Source: Actinobacillus lignieresii (lineage in GTDB: Bacteria > Pseudomonadota > Gammaproteobacteria > Enterobacterales > Pasteurellaceae). From it: a stretch of 64,000 bases of DNA. Shown here piece by piece: positions 49,830 to 58,830 of this stretch. The position numbers were made by a program, and so were the translations under genes. The notes under the pieces were generated by a model. It was not told where the DNA came from. It made no database searches and saw only the letters and a program-made list of their open reading frames with translations. Position 1 is the stretch's first letter. The number at the start of each line of letters is the position of its first letter. Location: positions 2,020,001 through 2,084,000 of the forward strand of contig NZ_UFRM01000001.1 in assembly GCF_900444945.1 (NCBI RefSeq), read 5' to 3'.

Positions 49830-49838
49830 GGAATCAGC

Positions 49839-50633
49839 TTAGATCGCGTAATCGTCTTTTAATAGATGCTTATAGGCAAACAGATAAGATGCGCCGACGA
49901 ATGCCGCACCGCCGGTTACGTTACCTAAGAACACCGGAATCATATTAAAGAAGAACTGCCCCCAAGTCACATCAGCGCCCGCCCAAATGCCCGCCGGAAT
50001 AATAAACATATTCGCCACGAAATGTTGTAAGCCGATTAATACGAAGGTCATCACCGGGAACCACATCGCTAAAATTCGTCCGGAAGTTTGTTTTGCACCG
50101 AAGTAGAACCAAATTCCCATACACACCATCCAGTTACAGGCGATTGCCGAGATAAATGCACGCCCGAAGTCCATATGGACTTTCGCTTCCGCAATCGCAA
50201 TAGTTTTCGCCGCCGAAACGCCTTCCGCCAAACCGACATAATGCCCGAGGAAATACGCCATAGAAACTGCGCCGACTAAGTTGCCTAAACTGACAATCAC
50301 CCAGTTACGCACTAATTTCGGTAAACTGACTTTTTTACTGAATTTACCTAACGCCATCAGCATCATATTGCCGGTCGCCAGTTCGCCGCCGCCGATCAAG
50401 ATACAAATTAAGCAAATCGGGAAAACCGCTGCGCCTAATAAGTTGGCGAGTCCGCTCCATTCCGGCGGAATACCGCTGACCACTTTTAAATAAGCGATAT
50501 AACCGAAACTCACATAGCCGCCGCCGAGAAAACTTAAAATGGCGAGCATTTTTAAACTGCTTTGCGATTTGGCAAAACTTTTGTCGATAACGTCTTGTAG
50601 GATTTCGTGTGGGTAAAGATCTCTATTGTGCAT
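49839..50633 (-). CDS. Formate/nitrite transporter family (FocA/NirC) channel
   Basis: About 264 aa, six membrane segments. FNT family signatures are GGGELATGNMMLMALG (about 80), NWVIVSLGNLVGAV (about 108) and ACNWMVCMGIWFYFGAK with GLQHFVANMFIIPAG. It conducts formate, nitrite or hydrosulfide; the sequence alone does not decide which. It is not beside pfl or nir genes. The start is set at the ATG at 50633; a TTG 12 bp further up is also possible, and neither has a clear ribosome site. Confidence 0.9.
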   Translation of the reverse strand: MHNRDLYPHEILQDVIDKSFAKSQSSLKMLAILSFLGGGYVSFGYIAYLKVVSGIPPEWSGLANLLGAAVFPICLICILIGGGELATGNMMLMALGKFSKKVSLPKLVRNWVIVSLGNLVGAVSMAYFLGHYVGLAEGVSAAKTIAIAEAKVHMDFGRAFISAIACNWMVCMGIWFYFGAKQTSGRILAMWFPVMTFVLIGLQHFVANMFIIPAGIWAGADVTWGQFFFNMIPVFLGNVTGGAAFVGASYLFAYKHLLKDDYAI

Positions 50634-50787
50634 AATGTAAATCAAATGTTAATGAAAAGGATAGGTGAAATGTAGCAGAGCGATAACGTTTAGAGAAAGA
50701 ATCTGCGGTTATATCTCACGTATTTTGGTTATATGTCGGAAAGTGTGAGCCGTTTCGCAAAATAAGCGGTCATTTTCGGCAAAAATT

Positions 50788-50815
50788 TTGCAAATGGCAT
50801 AGTTAGGTTTATACT
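50788..50815 (+). promoter_or_regulatory. Predicted rraA promoter
   Basis: TTGCAA, 16 bp, TATACT, about 36 bp before the rraA ATG. Confidence 0.4.
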
Positions 50816-50851
50816 TTGAAATAATGACATCTTTTACAAAAGGAATAGCTT

Positions 50852-51349
50852 ATGCGTATTGATACCTCAGCACTTTGTGATATTTATTCCGATCAGGTCG
50901 ATGTAGTCGAGCCAATCTTTTCGAGCTTTGGCGGAGCCTCTTCTTTTTACGGTAAAATTACCACGGTAAAATGCTTTGAAAGCAACGGTTTAATTGCCAG
51001 CGTGTTAGAAGAAGAAGGTCAAGGAAGAGTATTGCTGATTGACGGCGGCGGTGCGGTTCGTCGTGCATTAATCGATGCGGAACTGGCGCAACTTGCGCTT
51101 GATAACGGTTGGGAAGGAATTATCGTTTATGGTGCGGTTCGTCAGTTGGACGTATTGGAAACGTTGGACATCGGTATTCACGCATTAGCACCGATTCCGG
51201 TCGGTGCCGACGATAACGAAATCGGCGAAGTCGATACGCCGGTGAATTTCGGCGGCGTGACTTTCTTCCCGGAAGATTATGTTTATGCGGATTTAACCGG
51301 CATTATTCTTTCGCCGGAATTGCTGGATTTAACGGAATTGGAAGAGTAA
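50852..51349 (+). CDS. rraA: Regulator of RNase E activity A
   Basis: 165 aa. In E. coli the trimeric protein binds RNase E and lowers its activity. The family core is clear: DTSALCDIY at the start, [25 protein letters not shown] (about 60-84) and [29 protein letters not shown]. The acidic tail (DLTELEE) is also typical. Single gene with its own promoter and terminator. Confidence 0.95.
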   Translation: MRIDTSALCDIYSDQVDVVEPIFSSFGGASSFYGKITTVKCFESNGLIASVLEEEGQGRVLLIDGGGAVRRALIDAELAQLALDNGWEGIIVYGAVRQLDVLETLDIGIHALAPIPVGADDNEIGEVDTPVNFGGVTFFPEDYVYADLTGIILSPELLDLTELEE

Positions 51350-51362
51350 CCCATCGAATATA

Positions 51363-51388
51363 GAAAACCGACCGCTTGGTCGGTTTTT
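51363..51388. terminator. Terminator rraA/trmN6
   Basis: GAAAACCGACC GCTT GGTCGGTTTTTT between convergent genes; strong for rraA. Confidence 0.85.
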
Positions 51389-51395
51389 TGTTTGG

Positions 51396-52100
51396 TTACA
51401 TATTTAAATAAAACGCCTTGGTTAGCTGCTTGAACGCTTCGGTATATTGATTATCCGCATCGTAAATCACTAATTCCTGTTCCTCAAGCGGTACGTTTTG
51501 CGCTGAAAAACTGGCGATCATACGTTTCGCCGCTTGCCCTTGTTTGGTAATGATTTTGCAAATTTTCGTGCAAAACAGACCGTTTGTTCGGCTTTGTTCC
51601 ACTAATTTTTCCGCCGCTTCAAAGGGTAAAATAAAGCTGATTTCACCCTGTTCCGCCAACCATTTTTTCGCTTGTAACAGCCAGTCTAAATGACTTTGGG
51701 TCGCGGCACGAGCCAAATCTCTTTCGTAAGATCGGGAAGCCAAACTCTCGCTGAAATAAGGCGGATTCGACACGATAAGATCAAACTTTTGGTGAAAGTG
51801 ATAATCTAAGACATCGCCTTGATAAACTTGCAAGCGGTCGGAAAATGCGGAATTTCGGCAATTTTCAACCGCTTGTCGATAGGCGTTCGGCTCTAATTCA
51901 AGCGCGCTAATTTGCGTATTTTCGTCCGTACGCTGTGCCAACATAATTGCCACCAATCCGGTGCCGAGATCTAAGATCTGACGTTTGTGCCGAATATCGG
52001 CGATAGCACCGAGTAAGATGCCGTCGGTATTGACTTTCATCGCACATTTGTCGTGAGCGATAAAAAATTGTTTAAATTGGAAACCTTGAGATTTTGTCAT
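51396..52100 (-). CDS. trmN6: tRNA1(Val) (adenine37-N6)-methyltransferase
   Basis: 234 aa SAM-dependent N6-adenine methyltransferase, homologue of E. coli YfiC. Visible are the SAM-binding ILDLGTGLVAIMLAQR (about 40), ALELEPNAYRQAVEN, and the catalytic SNPPYF (about 110) of amino-methyltransferases. The usual G-x-G of motif I reads GTGLVA, slightly different from the common GTGxGL/I. Divergent from ppa, 73 bp apart. Confidence 0.9.
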   Translation of the reverse strand: MTKSQGFQFKQFFIAHDKCAMKVNTDGILLGAIADIRHKRQILDLGTGLVAIMLAQRTDENTQISALELEPNAYRQAVENCRNSAFSDRLQVYQGDVLDYHFHQKFDLIVSNPPYFSESLASRSYERDLARAATQSHLDWLLQAKKWLAEQGEISFILPFEAAEKLVEQSRTNGLFCTKICKIITKQGQAAKRMIASFSAQNVPLEEQELVIYDADNQYTEAFKQLTKAFYLNM

Positions 52101-52128
52101 AGATGTACAAATTTAATGTGAGATACGC

Positions 52129-52134
52129 TATAAT
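52129..52134 (+). promoter_or_regulatory. Predicted ppa -10 box
   Basis: A consensus TATAAT 39 bp upstream of the ppa ATG; the -35 is weak. Confidence 0.45.
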
Positions 52135-52173
52135 CGCATTGTTTTTTTACCTCTACAACAGAAGGAAACTAAA

Positions 52174-52701
52174 ATGGGCTTAGAAAACGTACCAGCTGGT
52201 AAAGAATTACCAGATGATATTTATGTAGTAATCGAAATTCCGGCAAATGCGGATCCGATCAAATATGAAGTGGACAAAGAAACCGGCACATTATTCGTGG
52301 ATCGTTTTATGTCTACGGCGATGTTCTATCCGGCGAACTACGGTTATGTAAACCACACGTTATCGTCTGACGGCGATCCGGTTGATGTATTGGTACCGAC
52401 ACCATATCCGTTACAACCGGGTTCGGTAATTCGTTGCCGTCCGGTCGGCGTATTAAAAATGACCGACGAAGCGGGCGGTGATGCGAAAGTGGTTGCGGTT
52501 CCGCACACAAAATTAAGCAAAGAATACGATCACATTAAAGACGTAAACGATTTACCGGCGTTATTAAAAGCACAAATTCAACACTTCTTCGAAAGCTATA
52601 AAGCGTTAGAAGCGGGTAAATGGGTGAAAGTGGAAGGTTGGGGCGATGTAAACGAAGCGCGCCAAGAAATCTTAGAATCATTCGAACGTGCTAAAAAATA
52701 A
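52174..52701 (+). CDS. ppa: Inorganic pyrophosphatase
   Basis: Hydrolyses pyrophosphate from biosynthetic reactions, including the ATP sulfurylase step. Family I soluble enzyme, 175 aa (E. coli 176). Motifs: [18 protein letters not shown], the signature DGDPVDVLV (about 65-73) with the metal-binding Asp residues, and KWVKVEGW near the end. AGAAGGAAA precedes the ATG. Confidence 0.97.
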   Translation: MGLENVPAGKELPDDIYVVIEIPANADPIKYEVDKETGTLFVDRFMSTAMFYPANYGYVNHTLSSDGDPVDVLVPTPYPLQPGSVIRCRPVGVLKMTDEAGGDAKVVAVPHTKLSKEYDHIKDVNDLPALLKAQIQHFFESYKALEAGKWVKVEGWGDVNEARQEILESFERAKK

Positions 52702-52720
52702 TTGTTGTTTTTAGAACGAG

Positions 52721-52756
52721 ATGCCAAACACTCACAGAGTGCTTGGCATTTTTTTC
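52721..52756 (+). terminator. ppa terminator
   Basis: ATGCCAAACACTC / GAGTGCTTGGCAT with a run of T. Confidence 0.88.
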
Positions 52757-52797
52757 TATGGCAAATAAATAACCCATTTATTTTCTAGGGGAATAAA

Positions 52798-53565
52798 ATG
52801 AAATTGATTAAAAAAATTGGCGCAGCCGCATTTTTAGTTTCAGCGATTGCGGCTTGCGTCAGTACTCAAAGTATTAACCAAGAAGCGGCGCAAAGCTATG
52901 CGCAAGTAAAAAGCCAAGCACAAGCGGAAAGAGCGGTAGATGCAAGTTCCGCAACCGCACGCCGTATCCATACGGTATTTAATAAAATGAAGCCTTATGC
53001 GGAAAGAGCGAATACGACCGGCGTGCCGTTCCAATGGGAAATTACCGTGTTAAAATCCGACGAAATGAACGCTTGGGCGATGCCGGGCGGTAAAATGGCG
53101 TTTTATACCGGATTGGTCAATAAGTTAAACTTAAATGATGACGAAATTGCGACCGTGATGGGACACGAAATGGCACACGCTTTATTGGAACACGGGAAAT
53201 CGGATCGTACCTTTAATGCGGTAACCGGCATTGCGGCGCAAGTCGGCTCAATCGCTTTACAATCGCAAGGGATTCAAACCAATTTCGGCGGTGTGGATTT
53301 GGTCGGCACGGTGGCGGATCTCGGTTTAAACAAGCCGTTTTCTCGTAGCCAAGAAACCGAAGCGGACGAAATCGGCTTAATCTTAATGGCGCAATCCGGC
53401 TACAATCCTTCGGCGGCACCGAACGTATGGGTCAAAATGAGTAAAGTCGGCGGCAGCTCGGGCAGTTCTATTTTCTCTACTCACCCGTCAAACGAAGATC
53501 GTCAGGAAAATTTACAACGCTTACTACCTGAAGCGATGAAAGTGTATCAAACCAGTAAAAAATAG
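52798..53565 (+). CDS. M48 family zinc metalloprotease lipoprotein (LoiP/YggG-like)
   Basis: 255 aa. Lipoprotein signal with lipobox AAC (Cys20), so anchored in the periplasm. The zinc-binding HEMAH is at 123-127 and the third ligand is probably in QETEAD (about 188). Family members such as LoiP and BepA degrade or quality-control outer membrane proteins. At 255 aa it is the short LoiP type without tetratricopeptide repeats. AGGGGAA precedes the ATG. It probably has its own promoter, since the ppa terminator intervenes. Confidence 0.92.
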   Translation: MKLIKKIGAAAFLVSAIAACVSTQSINQEAAQSYAQVKSQAQAERAVDASSATARRIHTVFNKMKPYAERANTTGVPFQWEITVLKSDEMNAWAMPGGKMAFYTGLVNKLNLNDDEIATVMGHEMAHALLEHGKSDRTFNAVTGIAAQVGSIALQSQGIQTNFGGVDLVGTVADLGLNKPFSRSQETEADEIGLILMAQSGYNPSAAPNVWVKMSKVGGSSGSSIFSTHPSNEDRQENLQRLLPEAMKVYQTSKK

Positions 53566-53604
53566 TTTAAAACAAGCGGTTTAATTTATTCCGTTTTTTG
53601 CAAT

Positions 53605-53637
53605 AGGCAGATCGTTTGGATCTGCCTTATTTTTTTG
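53605..53637 (+). terminator. Terminator after the M48 protease gene
   Basis: AGGCAGATC / GATCTGCCT followed by TATTTTTTT. Confidence 0.85.
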
Positions 53638-53639
53638 TT

Positions 53640-54100
53640 TAAAAAACAACCGGTTTAAAACAGTCGTTTTATACATGACACCAAATAGATATAACTAATT
53701 GTTTTATAAAGATTATTTATGAAAGTTGATATTTTTTAGAAAGTTATTCACGCTCATTTTTCGAAACTATCACAAATTTATCCACAATTGATGGGGATAA
53801 AATCGCAAGCGATGTGAATAAGATAAAGAAAAAAATAAAGATCTGGAAAGTTATCCATATAAAGTATAAAAAGCAGTATATAAAAAGATCCGAAACAAAG
53901 AAAAGGGATCATTTTTGCGCATAAATAAAGATCATTGCTCTTATAAATAAAAACAAGGGGTTATCTCGGTTATACTCATTATAAACCGAGCTATTTGACA
54001 ACTTATCCACAGAGTTATCTACAAAATTGGCTTTAGAGGTTGTTCTAAGACGGAAAGTGTGAAACAATCTCATTCATTTTCTATTTACCTAAAAATAAAT
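53640..54100. other. AT-rich non-coding spacer with DnaA-box cluster (candidate origin or DnaA-binding locus)
   Basis: About 460 bp with no gene. DnaA boxes (TTATNCACA): exact at 53778-53786, 53813-53821 (minus strand) and 54003-54011. One-mismatch copies lie at 53744-53752 (TTATTCACG), 53851-53859 (TTATCCATA) and 54015-54023 (TTATCTACA). Between them is a very AT-rich stretch (53820-53960) with four GATC sites preceded by A/T-rich tracts resembling reversed 13-mers of E. coli oriC. The layout is oriC-like. Against it, the rRNA operon at the window start is transcribed toward this region, and gene strand bias is clear only on its right. Confidence 0.4.
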
Positions 54101-54111
54101 AAGGTGGTCAA

Positions 54112-54732
54112 GTGATCGATTTCGATGGCTACCGCCCAAATGTTGGTATCGTCATTTGTAATAAAGCAGGACAAGTTCTGTGGGCAAAACGGTTTGGACA
54201 AAACTCTTGGCAATTTCCGCAAGGCGGGATTAACGAGGGCGAAAACATTGAAACGGCAATGTACCGTGAGCTTTATGAAGAAGTCGGCTTAACTAAAAAA
54301 GATGTGCGATTATTATGGGCGTCTAAATATTGGCTGAAGTATAAATTACCCAAACGCTTAGTGCGTAGTGACGGTTCTCAGCCGGTGTGTATCGGGCAAA
54401 AACAACGTTGGTTTTTGCTGCAACTTCTCAGTGATGAAAATTTGATTGATTTAAAAACGACTAAAAGCCCGGAATTTGACGGTTGGCGTTGGGTTAGCTT
54501 TTGGTATCCGGTGCGTCAGGTGGTTTCGTTTAAGCGCGATGTTTATCGCAAAGTGATGAAAGAATTTGCCAGCGTGCTATTAAATGAATCAAAAAAACCA
54601 GAAACGGTTGAAAAACCTCGTGTAGAACGTACGGAAAAGCGCGATTTTCAAAAACGTGATAATCAAAAACGCGAATTTCGCAAATCTGCTCGTACGTGGA
54701 ACAATTCGCATCAGAAAGGAAAAGCGCAATGA
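54112..54732 (+). CDS. rppH: RNA pyrophosphohydrolase RppH
   Basis: Removes pyrophosphate from mRNA 5' ends and so triggers decay. 206 aa Nudix enzyme; the Nudix box is [20 protein letters not shown] followed by VGL (about 38-60). The RppH-specific YKLPKRLVR and [15 protein letters not shown] match E. coli closely. The start codon is GTG with AAGGTGG upstream. The C-terminal 35 residues are Arg/Lys-rich and longer than in E. coli. The stop overlaps the next start (ATGA). Confidence 0.96.
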   Translation: MIDFDGYRPNVGIVICNKAGQVLWAKRFGQNSWQFPQGGINEGENIETAMYRELYEEVGLTKKDVRLLWASKYWLKYKLPKRLVRSDGSQPVCIGQKQRWFLLQLLSDENLIDLKTTKSPEFDGWRWVSFWYPVRQVVSFKRDVYRKVMKEFASVLLNESKKPETVEKPRVERTEKRDFQKRDNQKREFRKSARTWNNSHQKGKAQ

Positions 54733-55520
54733 TAGAAGTATTTTTGAGTTGTCTTGTCGTAGGTTCGGCGGTCGGCTTCTTAGCCGGTTTATTCGGTATC
54801 GGCGGCGGTTTGATCATCGTACCGAGTTTGGTTTATTTATTACCCTTAGCCGGTGTAACGCCGGAGAATTTAATGGCGGCTGCACTCGGTACTTCGTTTT
54901 CAACCATTGTTGTTACTGCATTTTCATCGGCGCAACGTCATCACAAATTAGGTAATGTGGATGTACAAGTCAGTAAATATTTCATTCCCGCTTTAATGGT
55001 ATCGGTCTTCCTTGCAGGCTTAGCGGTAAGCAATTTGGATGCGAAATTGATGTCGAAGATTTTTGCGGTAATGGTGCTGTATTTGGCGGAGAGAATGTTG
55101 TTTTCCTTGAAAAAAACGCCTGAAATTAAACCGCTTACCACGCAATCTACTATTGTCGCCGGCGGCGTAATCGGTGCCTTATCCAGTATGGCGGGGATTG
55201 CCGGCGGTGCTTTTATCGTGCCGTTTCTAAATAGCCGAGGGTTAGAAATGAAACGTGCGATAGGCACATCCTCATTTTGTGGTGCTTTTTTAGGTTTATC
55301 CGGTACGATTAGTTTTATCGCAAGCGGTTGGAATGTAGAAATGATGCCGGACTACTCTTTAGGTTATGTCTATTTACCGGCGTTATTCGGTATAACCTTA
55401 ACCTCTTATTTTACCTCTAAGCTCGGGGCGAATGCGGCGAATGTCTTACCGGTCGCGACCTTGAAAAAAGCCTTTGCGGTGATGTTGGTTGCGATAGCGA
55501 TTAATATGTTTGTAAAATAA
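54729..55520 (+). CDS. TauE/SafE family membrane transporter
   Basis: 263 aa with about eight membrane segments and the duplicated family motif [19 protein letters not shown] (about 14-32) and [17 protein letters not shown]. The family is implicated in export or import of sulfite, sulfonates and other anions; no substrate can be assigned here. The start is set by the 4-nt overlap with rppH. In E. coli ptsP lies at this place between rppH and lgt. The sulfite-exporter annotation is interesting beside the large cys locus but is only family-level. Confidence 0.85.
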   Translation: MIEVFLSCLVVGSAVGFLAGLFGIGGGLIIVPSLVYLLPLAGVTPENLMAAALGTSFSTIVVTAFSSAQRHHKLGNVDVQVSKYFIPALMVSVFLAGLAVSNLDAKLMSKIFAVMVLYLAERMLFSLKKTPEIKPLTTQSTIVAGGVIGALSSMAGIAGGAFIVPFLNSRGLEMKRAIGTSSFCGAFLGLSGTISFIASGWNVEMMPDYSLGYVYLPALFGITLTSYFTSKLGANAANVLPVATLKKAFAVMLVAIAINMFVK

Positions 55521-55532
55521 TGCGACGTTTGC

Positions 55533-55562
55533 TCCCCTCTGTATCAGAGGGGAATTTTTTTA
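55533..55562 (+). terminator. Terminator-like stem before lgt
   Basis: TCCCCTCT / AGAGGGGA followed by ATTTTTTT. It belongs to the family of stems seen at 26970 and 30392. It ends about 11 bp before the lgt start, so lgt either reads through or has a nearby promoter. Confidence 0.75.
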
Positions 55563-55572
55563 AAGGAATAAT

Positions 55573-56367
55573 ATGAACGAACAATTTATTCAATTTCCAC
55601 AAATTGACCCGATTATTTTTAGTATCGGTCCAATCGCTTTGCGTTGGTACGGTTTAATGTATTTAATCGGTTTCGGTTTTGCTTATTGGCTTGGTATGCG
55701 TCGCGCAAAAAACTCCAACGGCGTTTGGACAACCGAACAAGTTGATCAGCTTATCTATACTTGCTTTTGGGGCGTAGTATTAGGCGGACGAATCGGCGAC
55801 GTATTTTTCTATAATTTCGAGCGCTTGTTACAAGACCCGATGTTCTTATTCCGTATTTGGGAAGGCGGAATGTCATTCCACGGCGGTTTGATCGGTGTAA
55901 TTGTCGCGATGATTTGGGTTTCTTTCCGCCAAAAACGTAGTTTCTGGAATACGGCAGATTTTATCGCACCGTTGATTCCGTTCGGGCTTGGAATGGGGCG
56001 TATCGGTAACTTTATCAATGATGAACTTTGGGGACGTATCACTGATGTGCCTTGGGCGGTATTATTCCCAAGCGGGGGATATTTACCTCGTCACCCTTCG
56101 CAACTCTATGAGTTTTTCCTAGAAGGTGTGGTACTGTTCTTCATCTTAAACTGGTTTATCAAAAAGCCCCGTCCGGCAGGTTCGGTAGCAGGACTGTTCT
56201 TAATCGGTTACGGTGTGTTCCGCTTCTTAGTCGAATATGTACGTGATATCGACCCGAACGTAAATACGGTAGATGATTTGATTACCCGAGGTCAGTTATT
56301 ATCGTTACCAATGATTATCGGCGGACTGGCGATTATGATCTGGGCATATTCTCGTAAAAAAGCATAA
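55573..56367 (+). CDS. lgt: Prolipoprotein diacylglyceryl transferase
   Basis: First enzyme of lipoprotein maturation; moves diacylglyceryl from phosphatidylglycerol to the lipobox Cys. 264 aa, seven membrane segments. Family segments: [12 protein letters not shown] (His/Tyr region), [22 protein letters not shown] (about 96-106), [14 protein letters not shown] (the Lgt signature) and HPSQLYE (about 178). AAAGGAATAAT precedes the ATG. Confidence 0.97.
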   Translation: MNEQFIQFPQIDPIIFSIGPIALRWYGLMYLIGFGFAYWLGMRRAKNSNGVWTTEQVDQLIYTCFWGVVLGGRIGDVFFYNFERLLQDPMFLFRIWEGGMSFHGGLIGVIVAMIWVSFRQKRSFWNTADFIAPLIPFGLGMGRIGNFINDELWGRITDVPWAVLFPSGGYLPRHPSQLYEFFLEGVVLFFILNWFIKKPRPAGSVAGLFLIGYGVFRFLVEYVRDIDPNVNTVDDLITRGQLLSLPMIIGGLAIMIWAYSRKKA

Positions 56368-56525
56368 CGACAAGCGGTTGAATTCGTTAGAAATTTTGCA
56401 AATTTCCGATGAAATTCAACCGTTTTTTTGCTGCCCGAATTCTGCGAGCTTGATCGAAAAGACACAAAGTCGTAATTGAATCTACCGCAAGATTCTGTAG
56501 GCTATGTTCCAAAAAAGGAGCGAAT

Positions 56526-56756
56526 ATGTGGAATCTATTTCAGCAACCGGTCGAAAAAGAGTCGTTTGAATCTTGGGGAAAAATGTGTGATGATATTGCG
56601 AAAGTCGCATTATTGGCGTTGCCGGTAATCTTATATAGCAAAGAAGGGCTAGACTTTCGTTTAATCAATATTGTATTGCTACTATGCGCTACCTATCTAT
56701 TTTTACTAGGCGGCAGAATTTGTCGTAAGAAATCATTTAAGGGGAAAAAAGTATGA
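56526..56756 (+). CDS. Small membrane protein, unknown
   Basis: 76 aa. A soluble acidic N-terminus (about 1-25) is followed by two closely spaced hydrophobic stretches (about 28-37 and 46-66) and a basic tail (RICRKKSFKGKKV), suggesting a C-in inner-membrane protein. AAGGAG lies 8 nt before the ATG, which supports translation. Its stop overlaps the start of a 28-codon ORF. No homologue recognised. The location between lgt and gph is not telling. Confidence 0.65.
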   Translation: MWNLFQQPVEKESFESWGKMCDDIAKVALLALPVILYSKEGLDFRLINIVLLLCATYLFLLGGRICRKKSFKGKKV

Positions 56757-56839
56757 GTTTAACTATCGCCTTAGCCGTATTTACATTAGTTGCCTTAGCA
56801 TTTGTGTTTTGGCTAAATTATGCAGCAAAACACTCATAA
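56753..56839 (+). CDS. 28-aa single-span membrane micropeptide
   Basis: The ORF MSLTIALAVFTLVALAFVFW + LNYAAKHS starts within the stop of the 76-aa gene (ATGA overlap). AGGGGAAA is 8-15 nt upstream, so initiation is plausible by its own site or by coupling. One hydrophobic helix (about 4-22) and a short polar C-terminus. A strong terminator follows 9 bp later. It is below normal gene-finder size. Function unknown; small inner-membrane subunits and regulators often look like this. Confidence 0.6.
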   Translation: MSLTIALAVFTLVALAFVFWLNYAAKHS

Positions 56840-56845
56840 GAATAT

Positions 56846-56881
56846 AAAAAGCTGTAACCTCTGATTGTTACGGCTTTTTTA
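56846..56881 (+). terminator. Terminator after the micropeptide gene
   Basis: AAAAGCTGTAAC / GTTACGGCTTTTTT, a strong stem with T-run. Confidence 0.85.
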
Positions 56882-56925
56882 TTTGCTAAAATTAGTGGCA
56901 ACTGAATTTAAATAAGGAAAAAATT

Positions 56926-57591
56926 ATGACTGCAAAATATAAAGTAATCGGTTTTGATCTGGACGGTACCTTGGTAAATACTCTGCCGGATTTAACTTTG
57001 GTGGCTAATTCGATGTTTGCCGAATACGGTTTACCAACTACGACGCAAGAGAAAGTCTTAACTTGGATTGGTAAAGGTGCGGATATTTTCTTTCAAAATG
57101 CGATTGCTTATACCGGACAAGTGTTTGATGCCCAAAAATTAGTGCAGTTACGTACCAGTTTCGATAAATATTATGCCGCTTACGTTTGCGAAGAAAGCGA
57201 GTTATATCCGAATGTAAAACAAACTTTAGAAACGTTGAGGGAACAAGGTTATACGTTGGTGGTGATTACCAATAAACCGACCAAATTGGTCGAGCCGGTA
57301 TTAAGTGCGTTCGGGATTTTTGAATTGTTCAGCGAATATCTAGGCGGACAATCGTTACCGAAAATCAAACCGCATCCGGATCCGATGTTGCATATCTGTG
57401 AAAAATTTGCGATTCAGCCAAGTGAAATGTTATTTGTCGGTGATTCGGAAAATGACGTGATTGCCGCCAAAGCCGCCGGTTGTGATGTGGTCGGTTTAAC
57501 TTACGGTTATAACTACAACGTGCCAATCGAGCAATCAAACCCAACCTTCGTTACCGGTGAATTTGCTGACGTATTGAAATTTGTTGGTTAA
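56926..57591 (+). CDS. gph: Phosphoglycolate phosphatase
   Basis: 221 aa HAD-superfamily phosphatase that removes 2-phosphoglycolate. Motif I FDLDGTLVNT (nucleophile Asp11), motif II VVITNKP (about 111), motif III lysine in KIKPHPDPM, motif IV VGDSENDVIAAKAAG. Length and order fit Gph. The gph-trpS order is also that of E. coli, which supports the name among many similar HAD proteins. Confidence 0.9.
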   Translation: MTAKYKVIGFDLDGTLVNTLPDLTLVANSMFAEYGLPTTTQEKVLTWIGKGADIFFQNAIAYTGQVFDAQKLVQLRTSFDKYYAAYVCEESELYPNVKQTLETLREQGYTLVVITNKPTKLVEPVLSAFGIFELFSEYLGGQSLPKIKPHPDPMLHICEKFAIQPSEMLFVGDSENDVIAAKAAGCDVVGLTYGYNYNVPIEQSNPTFVTGEFADVLKFVG

Positions 57592-57602
57592 TTCTACATA
57601 TA

Positions 57603-57660
57603 ACAAGCGGTCAAATTCCCTTAGTTTTTTGCAAAAAATTTCTGGAATTTGACCGCTTGT
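57603..57660 (+). terminator. gph terminator, perfect uptake-signal inverted pair
   Basis: ACAAGCGGTCAAATTCC (57603-57619) and GGAATTTGACCGCTTGT (57644-57660), a perfect 17-bp stem with two full uptake signals in opposite orientation. Confidence 0.75.
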
Positions 57661-57730
57661 GCTTTTATCGAATGGCAATAAAGGCTAAGATAAGTCCATT
57701 CGTTTCTAATTTAACAAGAGATTATAAAAA

Positions 57731-58759
57731 ATGACCAAACCTATTGTATTTAGTGGTGTGCAACCATCGGGCGAATTAACGATCGGGAATTATTTAGGCG
57801 CACTGCGTAATTGGGTGAAAATGCAAGACGATTACGATTGCCTTTTCTGTATCGTTGATTTACACGCGATTACCGTGCGTCAAGATCCGGTAGCGTTACG
57901 TAAAGCCTCTTTGGATGTGTTAGCACTTTATTTAGCTTGCGGTATCGATCCGAACAAAAGTACTATCTTTATCCAATCACACGTACCTGAACATACTCAA
58001 TTAGCGTGGGTATTAAATTGCTATACTTACTTCGGCGAAATGAGCCGTATGACCCAATTTAAAGATAAATCTGCACGTTATGAAGAAAACGTGAACGTCG
58101 GTTTATTTACTTATCCGGTATTAATGGCGGCGGATATTTTACTTTATCAGGCAAATCATGTGCCGGTAGGCGATGACCAAAAACAACACTTAGAAATCAC
58201 TCGTGATATTGCCAACCGTTTTAATGCGTTATACGGTAAAAAAGATGCGGAAGGTAATGTACTTGAGCCGGTTTTCCAAGTGCCGGAAGTTTTTATCGGT
58301 AAAGCCGGTGCGCGAGTGATGTCCTTACTTGAACCGACCAAAAAAATGTCGAAATCGGATGAGAATCGTAATAACGTCATCGGTTTATTAGAAGACCCGA
58401 AAGCGGTTGCGAAGAAAATCAAACGTGCGATGACTGACGGTGACGAGCCGCCTGTAGTACGTTACGACCGTGAAAATAAAGCCGGCGTATCAAACTTATT
58501 AGATATTCTTTCTGCAGTCAGCGGTAAAACCATTGCCGAATTAGAAGCCGAATTTGAAGGCAAAATGTACGGTCACTTGAAAACCGAAGTGGCGGAACAA
58601 ATTTCTTCATTATTAACCGATCTTCAAGAACGTTATAACCACTTCCGTCAAGATGAAGCGTTACTCGAAAGAATCTTCCGCGAAGGTGCGGAAAAAGCGA
58701 GAGTTCGAGCAAGAAAAACACTTGATGAAGTGTATAAATTAGTTGGTTTCGTACAATAA
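57731..58759 (+). CDS. trpS: Tryptophanyl-tRNA synthetase
   Basis: 342 aa class I synthetase. The HIGH-like [12 protein letters not shown] is at about 12-23, [12 protein letters not shown] at about 202, with [15 protein letters not shown] between. Length matches bacterial TrpS (E. coli 334). An RBS (AAGAG) precedes the ATG, and a terminator follows. Confidence 0.97.
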   Translation: MTKPIVFSGVQPSGELTIGNYLGALRNWVKMQDDYDCLFCIVDLHAITVRQDPVALRKASLDVLALYLACGIDPNKSTIFIQSHVPEHTQLAWVLNCYTYFGEMSRMTQFKDKSARYEENVNVGLFTYPVLMAADILLYQANHVPVGDDQKQHLEITRDIANRFNALYGKKDAEGNVLEPVFQVPEVFIGKAGARVMSLLEPTKKMSKSDENRNNVIGLLEDPKAVAKKIKRAMTDGDEPPVVRYDRENKAGVSNLLDILSAVSGKTIAELEAEFEGKMYGHLKTEVAEQISSLLTDLQERYNHFRQDEALLERIFREGAEKARVRARKTLDEVYKLVGFVQ

Positions 58760-58771
58760 TTCTTAAAAGAA

Positions 58772-58806
58772 AATGCCCTTGTAAGTGAGATACAAGGGCA
58801 TTTTTG
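58772..58806. terminator. Terminator trpS/matP
   Basis: AATGCCCTTGTA / TACAAGGGCATTTTT between convergent genes. Confidence 0.88.
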
Positions 58807-58830
58807 TAGATTTTCGCGAAATTTGACCGC

